Below are positions 16,629 through 25,458 of a stretch of DNA of 32,436 nt, piece after piece. The stretch lies in assembly GCA_016716885.1 (NCBI GenBank), contig JADJUV010000129.1:1-32436 (forward strand), read 5' to 3'. Position numbers and translations under genes: made by a program. This DNA is from Candidatus Trichofilum aggregatum (GTDB lineage Bacteria > Chloroflexota > Anaerolineae > Promineifilales > Promineifilaceae). Positions within the stretch are counted from its first letter, which is position 1, and each line of letters opens with the position of its first letter. Under the pieces are notes generated by a model. It was not told the origin of the DNA and searched no databases. It saw nothing but the letters and a program-made list of their open reading frames with translations.

Positions 16629-18071
16629 TCAATCTTCTGTGCTCAGAAGTTCATCCAGAAGTTGATTGATCAGGGCTGGGTTGCCCTGGCCCTTGAGTTG
16701 GCGCATGATCTGGCCGACAAACCAGCCGCGCAATTGCACCTTGCCCCCGCGATAATTAGCTAATTGCTCCGGATTAGCCGCCAATATCTGCTCCACCACC
16801 GCCCGAATATGCCCTTCGTCGGAGATTTGGGCCAGTCCCTTCGCTGTCACAATGGCTTCAGCCGTCTGACCCGTTTGCACCATCTCAGCCAACACTTCTC
16901 TGGCCGTGCCCCCGCTGATCGTCTGTTTGTCAATGAGGCCAAGCAGTTCCACCAGCATCACTGGTGTAAGTTTGAGTTCGTTAAGACTTAACTTGGACTC
17001 GTTGAGCAGGCGGAACAGGTCGTTGATGAGCCAGTTGGCGATGGTTTTGGGAGAGGGGTGGAGCGCCGCGGCCGCGTCAAACCAATCCGCCACCTCTTTA
17101 TCCTCAGCAATCACCCGCGCCTCATAGGCCGACAACCCGGCTCCCTGATAACGCGCCACCCGGACGGCGGGCAATTCCGGCAACCCGGCTTGAACCTGGG
17201 CCACAAACGCCGCCTGAATGTGCAAGGGGGGCAAATCCGGCTCTGGGAAGTAGCGGTAATCCTCGGCTTCCTCTTTGGTGCGTTGGCTGAATGTCTCCCG
17301 GCGGCCTTCGTGCCAGCCACGGGTCTCCTGAAGCACCGGTTGCCCGGCTCGCAACAAGGCGGTTTGCCGTTCAATCTCGTAGGCCGTGCCATCGGCCAGC
17401 ACCTTAAAGCTGTTGAGGTTTTTGAGTTCGGTGCGTTTGCCAAAGGGGGTGGTGCCTCGCGGCCGCAAACTGATATTCGGCTCCACGCGCAAAACCCCCT
17501 TCTCCATGTCCCCAGAGTTCACCCCCAAATAGCGTAAAATCTGGCGAATCATCATGGCATAGGCCCGCGCCTCTTCCCCCGAATGAATCTCCGGCTCCGA
17601 GACAATTTCCAGCAGGGGCACGCCGGAACGGTTGTAATCCACCAGGGAACCACCGCCATCCAGATGGGTGAGTTTACCCGTATCTTCTTCCATGTGTACC
17701 CGCCGGATGCCGATCCGTTTACTTGTACCATCCTCTAATTCCACATCCAACCAGCCATTCACGCCGATGGGTTGTTCGTATTGACTGATCTGGTAACTTT
17801 TGGGCAGGTCAGGATAAAAATAGTTCTTGCGGGCAAAAATGTTGTCCTGATTGATGGTGCAATTCAAGGCCAGGGCCACACGCAGGGCAAATTCCACGGC
17901 CCGTTTGTTGATGACCGGCAACATGCCCGGCATCCCCAGGCAGACAGGGCAAACGGCCGTGTTGGGTGGAGCCGTCACACTATCTACCACCCGGCAACCG
18001 CAAAACATCTTCGAGTCCGTCATCAACTCGGCATGAATCTCTAGGCCAATAATCGCTTCGTAATCACTCAT
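16629..18071 (-). CDS. gatB: Aspartyl/glutamyl-tRNA amidotransferase subunit B
   Basis: GatB phosphorylates Glu- or Asp-tRNA and, with GatA and GatC, amidates it to Gln- or Asn-tRNA. 480 residues from ATG 18071 (MSDYEAIIGLEIHAEL). Typical motifs: FCGCRVVDS and CPVCLGMPG (zinc Cys pairs), ALNCTINQ, FARKNYFYPDLPKSYQISQY, IRRVHMEEDTGKL, DYNRSGVPLLEIVSEP, and the C-terminal YqeY-like tail (GGKVQLRGWFVGQIMRQLKG). gatC and gatA are a few genes upstream on the same strand, separated by two unrelated genes. Two GCGGCCGC sites. Confidence 0.96.
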   Translation of the reverse strand: MSDYEAIIGLEIHAELMTDSKMFCGCRVVDSVTAPPNTAVCPVCLGMPGMLPVINKRAVEFALRVALALNCTINQDNIFARKNYFYPDLPKSYQISQYEQPIGVNGWLDVELEDGTSKRIGIRRVHMEEDTGKLTHLDGGGSLVDYNRSGVPLLEIVSEPEIHSGEEARAYAMMIRQILRYLGVNSGDMEKGVLRVEPNISLRPRGTTPFGKRTELKNLNSFKVLADGTAYEIERQTALLRAGQPVLQETRGWHEGRRETFSQRTKEEAEDYRYFPEPDLPPLHIQAAFVAQVQAGLPELPAVRVARYQGAGLSAYEARVIAEDKEVADWFDAAAALHPSPKTIANWLINDLFRLLNESKLSLNELKLTPVMLVELLGLIDKQTISGGTAREVLAEMVQTGQTAEAIVTAKGLAQISDEGHIRAVVEQILAANPEQLANYRGGKVQLRGWFVGQIMRQLKGQGNPALINQLLDELLSTED

Positions 18072-18082
18072 TCTGGTCAACC

Positions 18083-18126
18083 TGAAACTTGGAACTCAAA
18101 ACTCGAAACTCGAAACTCGAAACTCC
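18083..18126. repeat. AAACTCG tandem tract upstream of gatB
   Basis: Reads GGAACTCAAAACTCG followed by three exact 7-base AAACTCG-type steps and AAACTCC. It fills the spacer between the aminotransferase stop and the gatB start. Confidence 0.75.
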
Positions 18127-19292
18127 TACCCATGCCGCCGCATAAATCGTTCCAGACGGACAAGAACTTCCTCAATTTTTTCGTAAGCGGTGGCGTAAGA
18201 GGCCCGTACGAAGCCAGCGCCACTTGGCCCAAAGGCGTCACCGGGAACCATGGCAACCTCTTCCTCTTCGAGCAGGCGAGTGGCAAACTCGTCACTGCTC
18301 ATGCCCGTCCGGGCGATACTGGGGAAGGCATAAAAGGCTCCTTTAGGTTCAAAACAATCCATCCCCAGGCTATTAAACCCCCCTACGATGAGGCGGCGAC
18401 GGCGATCATATTCCTGGCGCATCTGCTCCACAAACTCATCCGCTTCCGGGTTGGTGAGGGCCACCAGCGCGGCCGCTTGCCCGGTTGTGGGGGCAGACAT
18501 GATGGTGTACTGATGCACCTTACGCATGGCCGAGAGCAGTTCAACAGGAGCGCAGGCATAACCAATACGCCAGCCGGTCATGGCGTAATCTTTGCTGAAA
18601 CCGCCCAACAAAATGGTGCGCTCTTTCATCCCCGGCAGGGCGGGCACACAGGTGTGTTCCATGCCATACACCAGCCGGTCGTAAATCTCATCGGAGATGA
18701 TGAGCAGGTCGTGTTTTTCAGCCAGGGCGGCGATTTGGGTCATCGTTTCGCGGGTCATGACCGCGCCGGTGGGGTTGTTGGGGTAGCCGAGGAAAATCGC
18801 TTTGGTGCGGGGGGTGATCGCGGCCGCAATCGCCTCGGCCGTTACCTCAAACTGATCCTTCATGTAAGTGGGCACAGTAACCGCCACGCCCCCAGCAAAA
18901 GTCACTTCCGGCACATACGCCACAAAACAGGGTTCCGGGATGATCACCTCATCACCCGGGTCAAGGATGGCGGTCATGGTCAGGTAAAGCGCCTCACTCA
19001 CTCCCACCGTGATAATAATTTCCGTTTCCGGGTCATAATGGACCTGATATCGGGTTTCCAGGTTGTGGCTGAGGGCGTGGCGCAGCTCGGCCGTGCCGCT
19101 GTTCGAGGTGTAAGCCGTCTCACCTCGTTGTAACGAGGCAATCCCGGCGTCCAGAATCGGTTTAGGGGTGACAAAATCCGGCTCACCAATGCCCAATGAA
19201 ATAACATTTTTCATGGTGGCGGCGATGTCAAAGAATTTGCGAATCCCTGACGGTGGGGTATTAGCGACACGTTCCGAAACAAAGTTCCGCAT
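18126..19292 (-). CDS. Class I/II PLP-dependent aminotransferase
   Basis: 388 residues. The PLP-lysine sits in LGGFSKDYAMTGWRIGYAC (Lys234); PNNPTGAV and ISDEIYD (Asp201) bind the cofactor, and the C-terminal Arg region carries substrate carboxylate contacts. The N-terminus SGIRKFFDIAATMKNVISLG and the 'GEPDF.TP' motif match the AspC/PatA-type subgroup of fold-type I enzymes. Substrate (aspartate, aromatic or N-acetyl-LL-diaminopimelate type) cannot be told from sequence alone. The gene stops 54 bp before gatB. Two GCGGCCGC sites, both Ala-Ala-Ala. Confidence 0.9.
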   Translation of the reverse strand: MRNFVSERVANTPPSGIRKFFDIAATMKNVISLGIGEPDFVTPKPILDAGIASLQRGETAYTSNSGTAELRHALSHNLETRYQVHYDPETEIIITVGVSEALYLTMTAILDPGDEVIIPEPCFVAYVPEVTFAGGVAVTVPTYMKDQFEVTAEAIAAAITPRTKAIFLGYPNNPTGAVMTRETMTQIAALAEKHDLLIISDEIYDRLVYGMEHTCVPALPGMKERTILLGGFSKDYAMTGWRIGYACAPVELLSAMRKVHQYTIMSAPTTGQAAALVALTNPEADEFVEQMRQEYDRRRRLIVGGFNSLGMDCFEPKGAFYAFPSIARTGMSSDEFATRLLEEEEVAMVPGDAFGPSGAGFVRASYATAYEKIEEVLVRLERFMRRHG

Positions 19293-19427
19293 ATTAAAAG
19301 CCTTTTAGGTACACAGATGAGTCTACTGAAACACGCAACGGCGCAAAGGACGCCAAGCCACCAGAGAAACATTCGTGCAATTCGTGGCTTCTTTCAGTGA
19401 ACTCAGCTGTGAAATTCGTGGACAAAA
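19293..19427. repeat. Spacer with GCGCAAAGGACGCC and TTCGTGCAATTCGTGG words
   Basis: The 135 bp spacer holds a ACGCAACGGCGCAAAGGACGCC tract like the one at 31880-31930 and an ATTCGTG direct pair. No gene or clear terminator. Confidence 0.35.
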
Positions 19428-20429
19428 TTATCCTAAATTTACGATGGCGTTGTCACCGATGAATAGTTCGCGGCCGCGGCCTTTCACCTGGGCCTTTTCG
19501 CCAATCAAACTGTTCTCAATGACACAATCTTCGATTTTGGCCCCTTCGTCAATGATGCTGTCACGCACCACGGCATTGCGGATGACGGCCTTGGCTTCAA
19601 TGCTGGCAAACGGTCCAATCACCGCCGATTCAATATCGGCTTCGGGATGAATGAAAACCGGGGGAATAACCACAAACCCCTCGCTATAACCCCGCTCCAG
19701 GGCTTCAAAGGTGGCATAACCCACTGAGAGCATCCGGCGGTTGGTGTGCAAGATGGTGTCTGGTTTGCCCGCATCTTCCCACACCTCTACCGTGTCCACG
19801 CGGATTTTGTCCCCCTGCTCTAACATGACCTCAAAGGCATCAGCCAGGTAATATTCACCCAGCGTTTTGCGCCCGGTGTTGATCACGGTGTCTACGGCAT
19901 CGCGCAGTTTGCGGCCGCGTTTGAACCAGTACACCCCAGCAATCGCCAGCCAATTCTCCATCGTTTTGGGCTTCTCCACGAACTTGGTCACATCGCCCGC
20001 TTCGTTAAGCACAACTACGCCAAACGTGCGCGGATCTTCTACCTCTTTCACGTAAAAAACGGCGTCCGCACTCCGGTCTAAACCGACATAGTTAGCCTTG
20101 ACGATGCCATCACCAAAGGCAACCAACACATCTTCATCACTGTCCAAATACTCACGGCAGAGCCAGAGGGCGTGCGCCTGACCGAGGGCCTGCTCTTGCA
20201 CGACAAACTGCACGTCTAAATGGCCGTAATGTTTTCGCAACCAGGCTTCTATCTGGTCGCCGAGGTAACCAACGACAAAGATGACTTGGCCATCGGTCAC
20301 ATCTTTCATCAGGTCTAGCAGATGGCCGATGATGGTGTTTCCGGCCACTTTGAGAAGGGGTTTGGCGCGGCTCCAGGTATGCGGCCGCATTCTTGTTCCA
20401 TATCCACCCAGTAAAACAATCGTTTTCAT
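19428..20429 (-). CDS. Sugar-1-phosphate nucleotidyltransferase with left-handed beta-helix tail
   Basis: 333 residues from ATG 20429 (MKTIVLLGGYGTRMRPHTWS). The nucleotidyltransferase signature GGYGTRMRPHTWSRAKPLL and the sugar-binding GDGIVKA region are clear, followed by VVVLNEAGDVTKFVEKP and AGVYWF. From about residue 245 the protein has hexapeptide-type repeats (FIHPEADIESAVIGPFASIE, AVIRNAVVRDSIIDEGAKIE). It activates a hexose phosphate with a nucleotide for cell-surface polysaccharide; GlmU, RfbA and ManC-type substrates remain possible. Three GCGGCCGC sites at 20381, 19911 and 19470, read as Arg-Pro or Arg-Gly-Arg. Confidence 0.88.
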   Translation of the reverse strand: MKTIVLLGGYGTRMRPHTWSRAKPLLKVAGNTIIGHLLDLMKDVTDGQVIFVVGYLGDQIEAWLRKHYGHLDVQFVVQEQALGQAHALWLCREYLDSDEDVLVAFGDGIVKANYVGLDRSADAVFYVKEVEDPRTFGVVVLNEAGDVTKFVEKPKTMENWLAIAGVYWFKRGRKLRDAVDTVINTGRKTLGEYYLADAFEVMLEQGDKIRVDTVEVWEDAGKPDTILHTNRRMLSVGYATFEALERGYSEGFVVIPPVFIHPEADIESAVIGPFASIEAKAVIRNAVVRDSIIDEGAKIEDCVIENSLIGEKAQVKGRGRELFIGDNAIVNLG

Positions 20430-20521
20430 AGGGTGTCCCCGCTGGGAACTCTGGGAACTCTGGGAACTCGAAAAATGGTCAATGGTCAATGGTTAATGGT
20501 CAACAACAAACTGTTCATTGC
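20430..20521. repeat. GGGAACTCT tandem and AATGGTCAAC-type repeat tract
   Basis: 20440-20470 has three GGGAACTCT units. 20474-20520 has AATGGTCAATGGTCAATGGT followed by TAATGGTCAACAACAAACTG and TTCA. The latter block recurs at 22410-22455. Confidence 0.7.
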
Positions 20522-21988
20522 TCACTGTTCACTTTCTTCTAGAACCGGCAACTGCTTGTGCCACGCTGTCGCCTGTTCATAGGCGTAGGCGGCATTTAGA
20601 ATGGTGGCTTCTTGCAAGGTATCACCCATCAGTTGCATACCAATCGGCAGTCCCTGGCTATCAAACCCGCAGGGAACGGAGAGGCCACAACTGGCGCTCA
20701 GATTGAGCGGTAGGGTGTAAATATCGGCCAGATACATACTGAGGGGATCGTCCGCCTTTTCGCCAATTTTGAAGGCGGTGACAGGGCTGGTAGGGGTAGC
20801 GATGACATCCACCTGCTGAAAGGCCTCTTTGAAATCCCGGGTGATGAGGGTACGAACTTTTTGGGCCTGCCCATAATAGGCGTCGTAATAGCCAGAACTG
20901 AGGGCGTAGGTTCCTAGCATGATGCGCCGTTTGACTTCGGGACCGAAGAGGGCACGGGTTTTCTTAAGTGAATCAATCACATCAACCCCATTCACCTGGG
21001 GGCCATAACGGATGCCGTCGTAGCGGGCCAGATTGGCACTGGCTTCGGCCGGGGCGATGAGGTAGTAGACGGGCAGAGCATAACGGATGTGGGGCAAGCT
21101 GACGGGTTGGATGATGGCCCCTAGTTCGGCCAGTTGGTTGATGGCTTGACGGACGGCGGCTTCGACTTCGGGGTTCAGCCCTTCACCGAAAAACTCTTCC
21201 GGTACGCCGATGCGTAAGCCGCGAATGTCGCCCGTGAGCGCGGCCGCGTAGTTTGGCACTGGCTCATTGAGCGAGGTACTGTCACGGGGGTCGTGCCCGG
21301 CCACCACCTGGAGCATGGCGGCACAATCGGCCACCGTGCGGCCAAAGGGGGAGATTTGATCCAGCGATGAGGCGAAGGCGATGACGCCCCAGCGGGACAC
21401 CCGGCCATAGGTGGGACGCAGACCCACCAGGTTACACAGGCTGGCCGGTTGGCGGACACTGCCGCCGGTGTCTGTGCCCAGCGCCCCATACGCCAATTGG
21501 GCCGAGACCGCGGCCGCGCTGCCGCCACTGCTCCCCCCCGGCACACGCGTGAGATCCCACGGGTTACGGCTGGTAAAAAAAGCCGAGTTTTCGGTGGACG
21601 ACCCCATCGCGAATTCATCGGTGTTGGTTTTGCCGATGATGACCGCTCCGGCCTCTTTTAGTTTTTGCACCACAAAGGCGTCGTAGGGGGGGACAAAACC
21701 GTCAAGAATTTTACTGCCGGCGGTCGTTTCCAACCCGGCGGTGCAGATGATGTCTTTGAGAGCGACGGGCACACCCAGGAGAGGTGTCTCTTCACCGGCG
21801 GCGATCCGTTGGTCAGCCGCTTCGGCCTGCTCCAGCGCCATTTCATCGGCCAGGGTGAGGTAACTTTGCACCTGGTTATCTACGGCGACGATACGGTTAA
21901 TGATGGCCTGCGTCGCGGCCGCGCTGGTGGTTTGTCCCGTATGTAAGGCGTGGCGAAGTTCCGTGAGGGTGAGAGAGGGTAGGTTCAT
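20522..21988 (-). CDS. gatA: Aspartyl/glutamyl-tRNA amidotransferase subunit A
   Basis: Amidase subunit that releases ammonia from glutamine for the GatCAB reaction. 488 residues. The amidase catalytic triad is present: Lys78 in VALKDIICTAGL, Ser153 in PGGSSGGSAAAVSA, and Ser177 in GTDTGGSVRQPASL, spaced as in characterised GatA proteins. GSKILDGFVPPYDA and GLRPTYGRVSRWGVI complete the family. Starts at ATG 21988, 78 bp after the gatC stop on the same strand. Three GCGGCCGC sites (21240, 21510, 21915), all Ala-Ala-Ala; one lies within the nucleophile loop. Confidence 0.96.
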   Translation of the reverse strand: MNLPSLTLTELRHALHTGQTTSAAATQAIINRIVAVDNQVQSYLTLADEMALEQAEAADQRIAAGEETPLLGVPVALKDIICTAGLETTAGSKILDGFVPPYDAFVVQKLKEAGAVIIGKTNTDEFAMGSSTENSAFFTSRNPWDLTRVPGGSSGGSAAAVSAQLAYGALGTDTGGSVRQPASLCNLVGLRPTYGRVSRWGVIAFASSLDQISPFGRTVADCAAMLQVVAGHDPRDSTSLNEPVPNYAAALTGDIRGLRIGVPEEFFGEGLNPEVEAAVRQAINQLAELGAIIQPVSLPHIRYALPVYYLIAPAEASANLARYDGIRYGPQVNGVDVIDSLKKTRALFGPEVKRRIMLGTYALSSGYYDAYYGQAQKVRTLITRDFKEAFQQVDVIATPTSPVTAFKIGEKADDPLSMYLADIYTLPLNLSASCGLSVPCGFDSQGLPIGMQLMGDTLQEATILNAAYAYEQATAWHKQLPVLEESEQ

Positions 21989-22066
21989 GGGTAACGTGTT
22001 GCGTGGTGCGTGGTGCGTAAGCTACAGTAAAACGGAACACGCACCACGCGCCACGTTGGGGCCAAA

Positions 22067-22358
22067 TCAATCGTCTGCCAACACCGATTGAATCTTGAAT
22101 TGTTGATTCTCGTGTTGGGCGGTGTTGTAGAAGACATCTTCGCGGGCTAACGAGGGCTGAATCACATCTTCCCGCCACACATTTTGTTGAGGAACAGCGT
22201 GAGCCGTGGGCAAAATATCTTGTGTATCTAGTTCACGCAACAGGGCCATATAATCCAGCACATCGGACAACTGCCGTTGAAACTGCGTCTTTTCGGCCTC
22301 GGTCAGTTCCAACCGGGCCAGGTGAGCGATTTTTTTCGACTTCGTTTAAGGTGAGCAT
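22067..22358 (-). pseudogene. gatC: Aspartyl/glutamyl-tRNA amidotransferase subunit C, one-base homopolymer frameshift
   Basis: GatC stabilises GatA-GatB. ATG at 22358 reads MLTLNEVEK and then breaks in a run of seven A; removing one A gives KIAHLARLELTEAEKTQFQR, the standard GatC N-terminus. The rest is intact: LSDVLDYMALLRELDTQDIL, PTAHAVPQQNVWREDV and the tail IQSVLADD. Corrected length 96 residues. A single-base difference in A7 most likely reflects a sequence error, so the gene is probably functional. Between def and gatA on the same strand. Confidence 0.85.
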
Positions 22359-22589
22359 AGGGAGGTGGGAACTATGGGAACTCTAAAAAATGGGAATGAA
22401 TGGTCTAAAAATGGTGAATGGTGAATGGTGAATGGTCAACAACAAACTGTTCACTACCCTAACCTGGATAAACCAGAAAATTTATCCGCAGATTAACGCC
22501 GATTTTCGCTGATTAAAGAATCTGCGTTAATCCCCAAAATCTGCGGTTAAACTTCTTGCCAACTGGTCAAGAAGTTTAACCGTGAGATA
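22359..22589. repeat. Repeat and hairpin spacer between gatC and def
   Basis: Holds the AATGGTGAATGGTGAATGGT tract ending AATGGTCAACAACAAACTG (22410-22455), a paired AATCTGCGTTAATC/GATTAACGCCGATT region (22485-22545), and a perfect hairpin 22545-22581 with arms GGTTAAACTTCTTG and CAAGAAGTTTAACC around CCAACTGGT. The hairpin sits 8 bases beyond the def stop and could end its message, although no T tract follows. Confidence 0.7.
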
Positions 22590-23180
22590 CTAATCTCCCC
22601 CCATCGGCTCACTTTGGTTTTCTTGTTCCCGCTTTTCCCGCTCTTCTTGCTGCTTCTTGATGATTTCGTCGTACTCTTCTTCCGTCCAGAACCGTTTGGG
22701 GTCGGTCAGGCGGTCAATGTAGAGAACGCCTTCCAGGTGGTCTACTTCGTGCTGGAAGATGCGGGCGATGTAACTATTGAGGCGGTAGCTGATTTTGCGG
22801 CCGCGTCGGTCCAACCCCTTCACCCGAATCGCCTCATGGCGCTCCACTTCCCCCACCCAACCGGGAATCGAAAGACACCCTTCAATTCCTCGTGTCAAGC
22901 GCGACGATTTCCAGGTAATTTCCGGGTTAACAATGACAAACAATTCCTGAGTACCTTCAATATCATTCCCTTCATCATCCGTATCCGGGGGCGTTTCGAT
23001 GACGGCCAACCGTATAGGCTGACCAACCTGCGGCGCGGCCAGGCCTACACCTTTGGCCTCACGCATGGTTTCGATCATATCGTCTATCAAAGTTTGCAGT
23101 TCCGGGTCAAACCGGACAATGGGACGAGCCTTACGGCGCAAAATAGGTTCTTTGGGGGTTAAAACGTCTAGCTTAGGCAT
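22590..23180 (-). CDS. def: Peptide deformylase
   Basis: Removes the formyl group from nascent peptides. 196 residues from ATG 23180 (MPKLDVLTPKEPILRRKARP), with TAGGA 4 bases upstream of ATT-ATG. All three motifs are present: GVGLAAPQVG (motif 1), EGCLSIPGW (motif 2, Cys ligand) and QHEVDHLEGVLYID (motif 3, HExxH-type His ligands). The C-terminus is a charged helix (EEYDEIIKKQQEEREKREQE). 68 bp downstream of the cNMP/PH membrane protein on the same strand. One GCGGCCGC site (22797) as Arg-Gly-Arg. Confidence 0.95.
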   Translation of the reverse strand: MPKLDVLTPKEPILRRKARPIVRFDPELQTLIDDMIETMREAKGVGLAAPQVGQPIRLAVIETPPDTDDEGNDIEGTQELFVIVNPEITWKSSRLTRGIEGCLSIPGWVGEVERHEAIRVKGLDRRGRKISYRLNSYIARIFQHEVDHLEGVLYIDRLTDPKRFWTEEEYDEIIKKQQEEREKREQENQSEPMGGD

Positions 23181-23248
23181 AATTCCTACCGTGTCGCATG
23201 TTTCGCCTTGCGTCCACGGTAAGCGCAACACGAAACACAAAATTGTTT

Positions 23249-25054
23249 TTAGGGCCGTTGATTATACTCATCAAACAACGATTCTTCACCTTCCGGAACC
23301 TCATCCGCATATTCTTGCATATCACCCGTAGGTGTGCGGAGCGGAATTCGGCCTTGCTCCAGGGCTTGTTTATAGACATCAAGTAGCAGGCCATATTCAC
23401 GGCGCTGCTGTTTGCGGGCATTCAAGGCTTGCTGGCGTTGGAAGGCATCTCGCCGGGCAAAGATTTCATTTTGTACCCGGTTAGGATTGTACACATTTTC
23501 AAAAATGATGTTCGCGGCCGCGCCCGCTGTCTCAACTTGCACACTGCCATAATTAAACAGCGTCGCCAAAAACGAGGGGCGAGTCGCACTGACATTCTGC
23601 ACATTACCCAGGTCTGCTTGTTTCCGGCTCTCCCCAAAACCAAACGGAACCCGGTCTATGTCTACTACATACCGATCCGAAACTTGGAAAAGATCGTTGT
23701 CCCAATCCAGAAATTGCCAGATAGACCAGCCAAAAATAATCAGAAAAGCTGGGCCTTCCAACAGCCATAACCAGGAAATAGACGTTCCCAGGGAAAACCT
23801 ATTAACCACATAATTGATGACAAGAAGCAGAATGGTCATCAAAAAAGGCCATCTTAAGGCTTTCAATAACACCAACGGATGTTTACGATAGGTGATGGTA
23901 TTGCCCTCTTCAAGCCGCAGGCTCAAGCGTTGCCTTATCTCCTCACGGATGGCCATAACAAGTCGTTCACCTAACGGAGCTGGTCCCTGATCCCCAGCCA
24001 GGGCATCGGGTTTAGGCTCTTCCACCTTTTTAAAAGGGGGGGGCAAGGCAAAATATCCCTCAACTGATTCACGCATGGATGCTTGTTCACGGCCAAAATC
24101 CAGCGCTTTGCTCCGCTGTTGCATCCGGTTTAGCGTATCCTGCACTTCTTGTGGGTTATCAATAAAATCAAACCGGATTGATTGGTTTTGGGCACCCGTC
24201 GTTATACGCGCTGAACCGACATCAAACAGGTTCATTAAAAAGGTCGGTTTTTCAATCTCAACACTCTGCACCCGATCAATCGGTACTTTATCTACTTTGG
24301 CGCTGAAGGAGCGTAAATCAAATTCGGAATGAATGAGATAGCGATTGGAAATGAGAAAGTAATCGTTTGACCAGTCCAGAATGTGAAAACCCATGATCAC
24401 GGCCCCAATGAGTGCCGGAATCAGGGCTATGCCAACCGTCAGAACCGGGCTGGCAACGGGTACGAAGGTGGTAAGCAGGTAATACAAAACAAGCGGGATA
24501 ATAAGAATGAGAAATCCTGGCAAAACGCCGCGCAAGAGCAAAATGTAGGGGCTACGACGAGCTTGCCACTCTACTAATTCGTCTGGCTGGAGCTTAAGGG
24601 GGGCATATTGGCGTTTGGGCAGGGCTAACCGACTACGCCGGGCCTCTGTTTGGGCCTTTTCAGTAAGGGCCAAATATTCTAGAGAAATCTGATTTTTCTC
24701 TATAAATTTGAGAAAGGGTTCCCCTTTGATGATGAGAACCCGGCTGGGACGAACTGCCTTAACCGTAGCCGGATGGATATCAGGGGTGAAGAGCCAGGAA
24801 TCATTAAAGAACTGACCGGCCATGTAATGTTTTCTATCTTCGGTAATGACTTCGCCAATCTGATTAACCGAAAGAGCCAACAAATGGCCACTACGAACGA
24901 GATAGAGGCTATCGGCGACATCCCGTTGGTAGGCGACAACACTGCCTTCAGCATAGTCACGCTCTTCCGTGATTTCGGCCAGAGCATCTAGCTCGTCTTC
25001 ATATAACTCGTGAAAGAGGGGGTGTTTAGCTAAAAATTCCCGTTTGCTGGTCAT
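23249..25054 (-). CDS. Cyclic-nucleotide-binding domain fused to two membrane-PH (bPH2/YdbT-like) modules
   Basis: 601 residues, ATG 25054 behind a strong AGGAAGGA site. Residues about 8-125 form a cNMP-binding beta barrel (HPLFHELYEDELDALAEI, SVVAYQRDVADSLYLVRSG). Then comes a transmembrane pair (GVLPGFLILIIPLVLYYLLT and a second helix) followed by DWSNDYFLISNRYLIHSEFD and VPIDRVQSVEIEKP, a bPH2 module. A second pair (WPFLMTILLLVINYVV, FLIIFGWSIWQFLDWDNDLF) and module (ADLGNVQNVSATRPSFLATL) follow, then a coiled-coil tail. The two halves are internal duplicates. The barrel may sense a nucleotide or be degenerate; ligand-contact residues could not be judged by eye. Membrane stress function is inferred. 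Confidence 0.85.
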   Translation of the reverse strand: MTSKREFLAKHPLFHELYEDELDALAEITEERDYAEGSVVAYQRDVADSLYLVRSGHLLALSVNQIGEVITEDRKHYMAGQFFNDSWLFTPDIHPATVKAVRPSRVLIIKGEPFLKFIEKNQISLEYLALTEKAQTEARRSRLALPKRQYAPLKLQPDELVEWQARRSPYILLLRGVLPGFLILIIPLVLYYLLTTFVPVASPVLTVGIALIPALIGAVIMGFHILDWSNDYFLISNRYLIHSEFDLRSFSAKVDKVPIDRVQSVEIEKPTFLMNLFDVGSARITTGAQNQSIRFDFIDNPQEVQDTLNRMQQRSKALDFGREQASMRESVEGYFALPPPFKKVEEPKPDALAGDQGPAPLGERLVMAIREEIRQRLSLRLEEGNTITYRKHPLVLLKALRWPFLMTILLLVINYVVNRFSLGTSISWLWLLEGPAFLIIFGWSIWQFLDWDNDLFQVSDRYVVDIDRVPFGFGESRKQADLGNVQNVSATRPSFLATLFNYGSVQVETAGAAANIIFENVYNPNRVQNEIFARRDAFQRQQALNARKQQRREYGLLLDVYKQALEQGRIPLRTPTGDMQEYADEVPEGEESLFDEYNQRP

Positions 25055-25167
25055 CTATTCCTTCCTAAACCAGTGTGGGGGCATTTTAACATAATGTTGG
25101 AACTGTGGAAAGGAGAGACGGGTTAGTAAGTTGGCACAGTGATGATCTTCTGGTTATTATTAGCCGA

Positions 25168-25458
25168 ATGTCACGTTGGGTTTTGGTTTTTCTCGTTTTC
25201 ACCTTCTTCATTTTTGCGCCAACCGTTGTGTTTGTCTGTGGGAATGTACTGGACACCATGTCGGGGAGTGAAACTTGCCTGGCGCAGGTTTTGGCTAATC
25301 AGGAGGTGTTGCAGCGTCCTTTACCGACGGTTCAGATGGACTTACCGGTGGGTCTGCTCATGGCGGCTGGAGTTATTTGGCTCGCGGCCGCAACCAATGC
25401 CCCGTCTCTCTTGCCTTCTCCATTTACATTACTACCCATCAAGCCCCCTCCACGCTAA
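25168..25458 (+). CDS. Small two-helix membrane protein
   Basis: 96 residues from ATG 25168 (MSRWVLVFLVFTFFIFAPTV), preferred because the hydrophobic start directly follows. Helix 1 is at 3-30, then a short extracytoplasmic segment with one Cys, then helix 2 (LPVGLLMAAGVIWLAAATNA). No family recognised. The ATG lacks a strong ribosome site. One GCGGCCGC (25384) as Ala-Ala-Ala in helix 2. First gene of the plus-strand envelope cluster. Confidence 0.5.
   Translation: MSRWVLVFLVFTFFIFAPTVVFVCGNVLDTMSGSETCLAQVLANQEVLQRPLPTVQMDLPVGLLMAAGVIWLAAATNAPSLLPSPFTLLPIKPPPR

Noticed and set aside
18132..19133. A 333-residue plus-strand open frame
   Set aside because: Antisense shadow of the aminotransferase, which has complete PLP motifs.
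22485..22581. Possible CRISPR or riboswitch from repeated AATCTGCGTTAATC words
   Set aside because: Too few units, no regular spacers, and the words pair as hairpins; it looks like spacer repeat sequence.
22545..22581. Rho-independent terminator after def
   Set aside because: The stem is perfect but A/T-rich with no T tract on either strand; kept as a hairpin repeat only.
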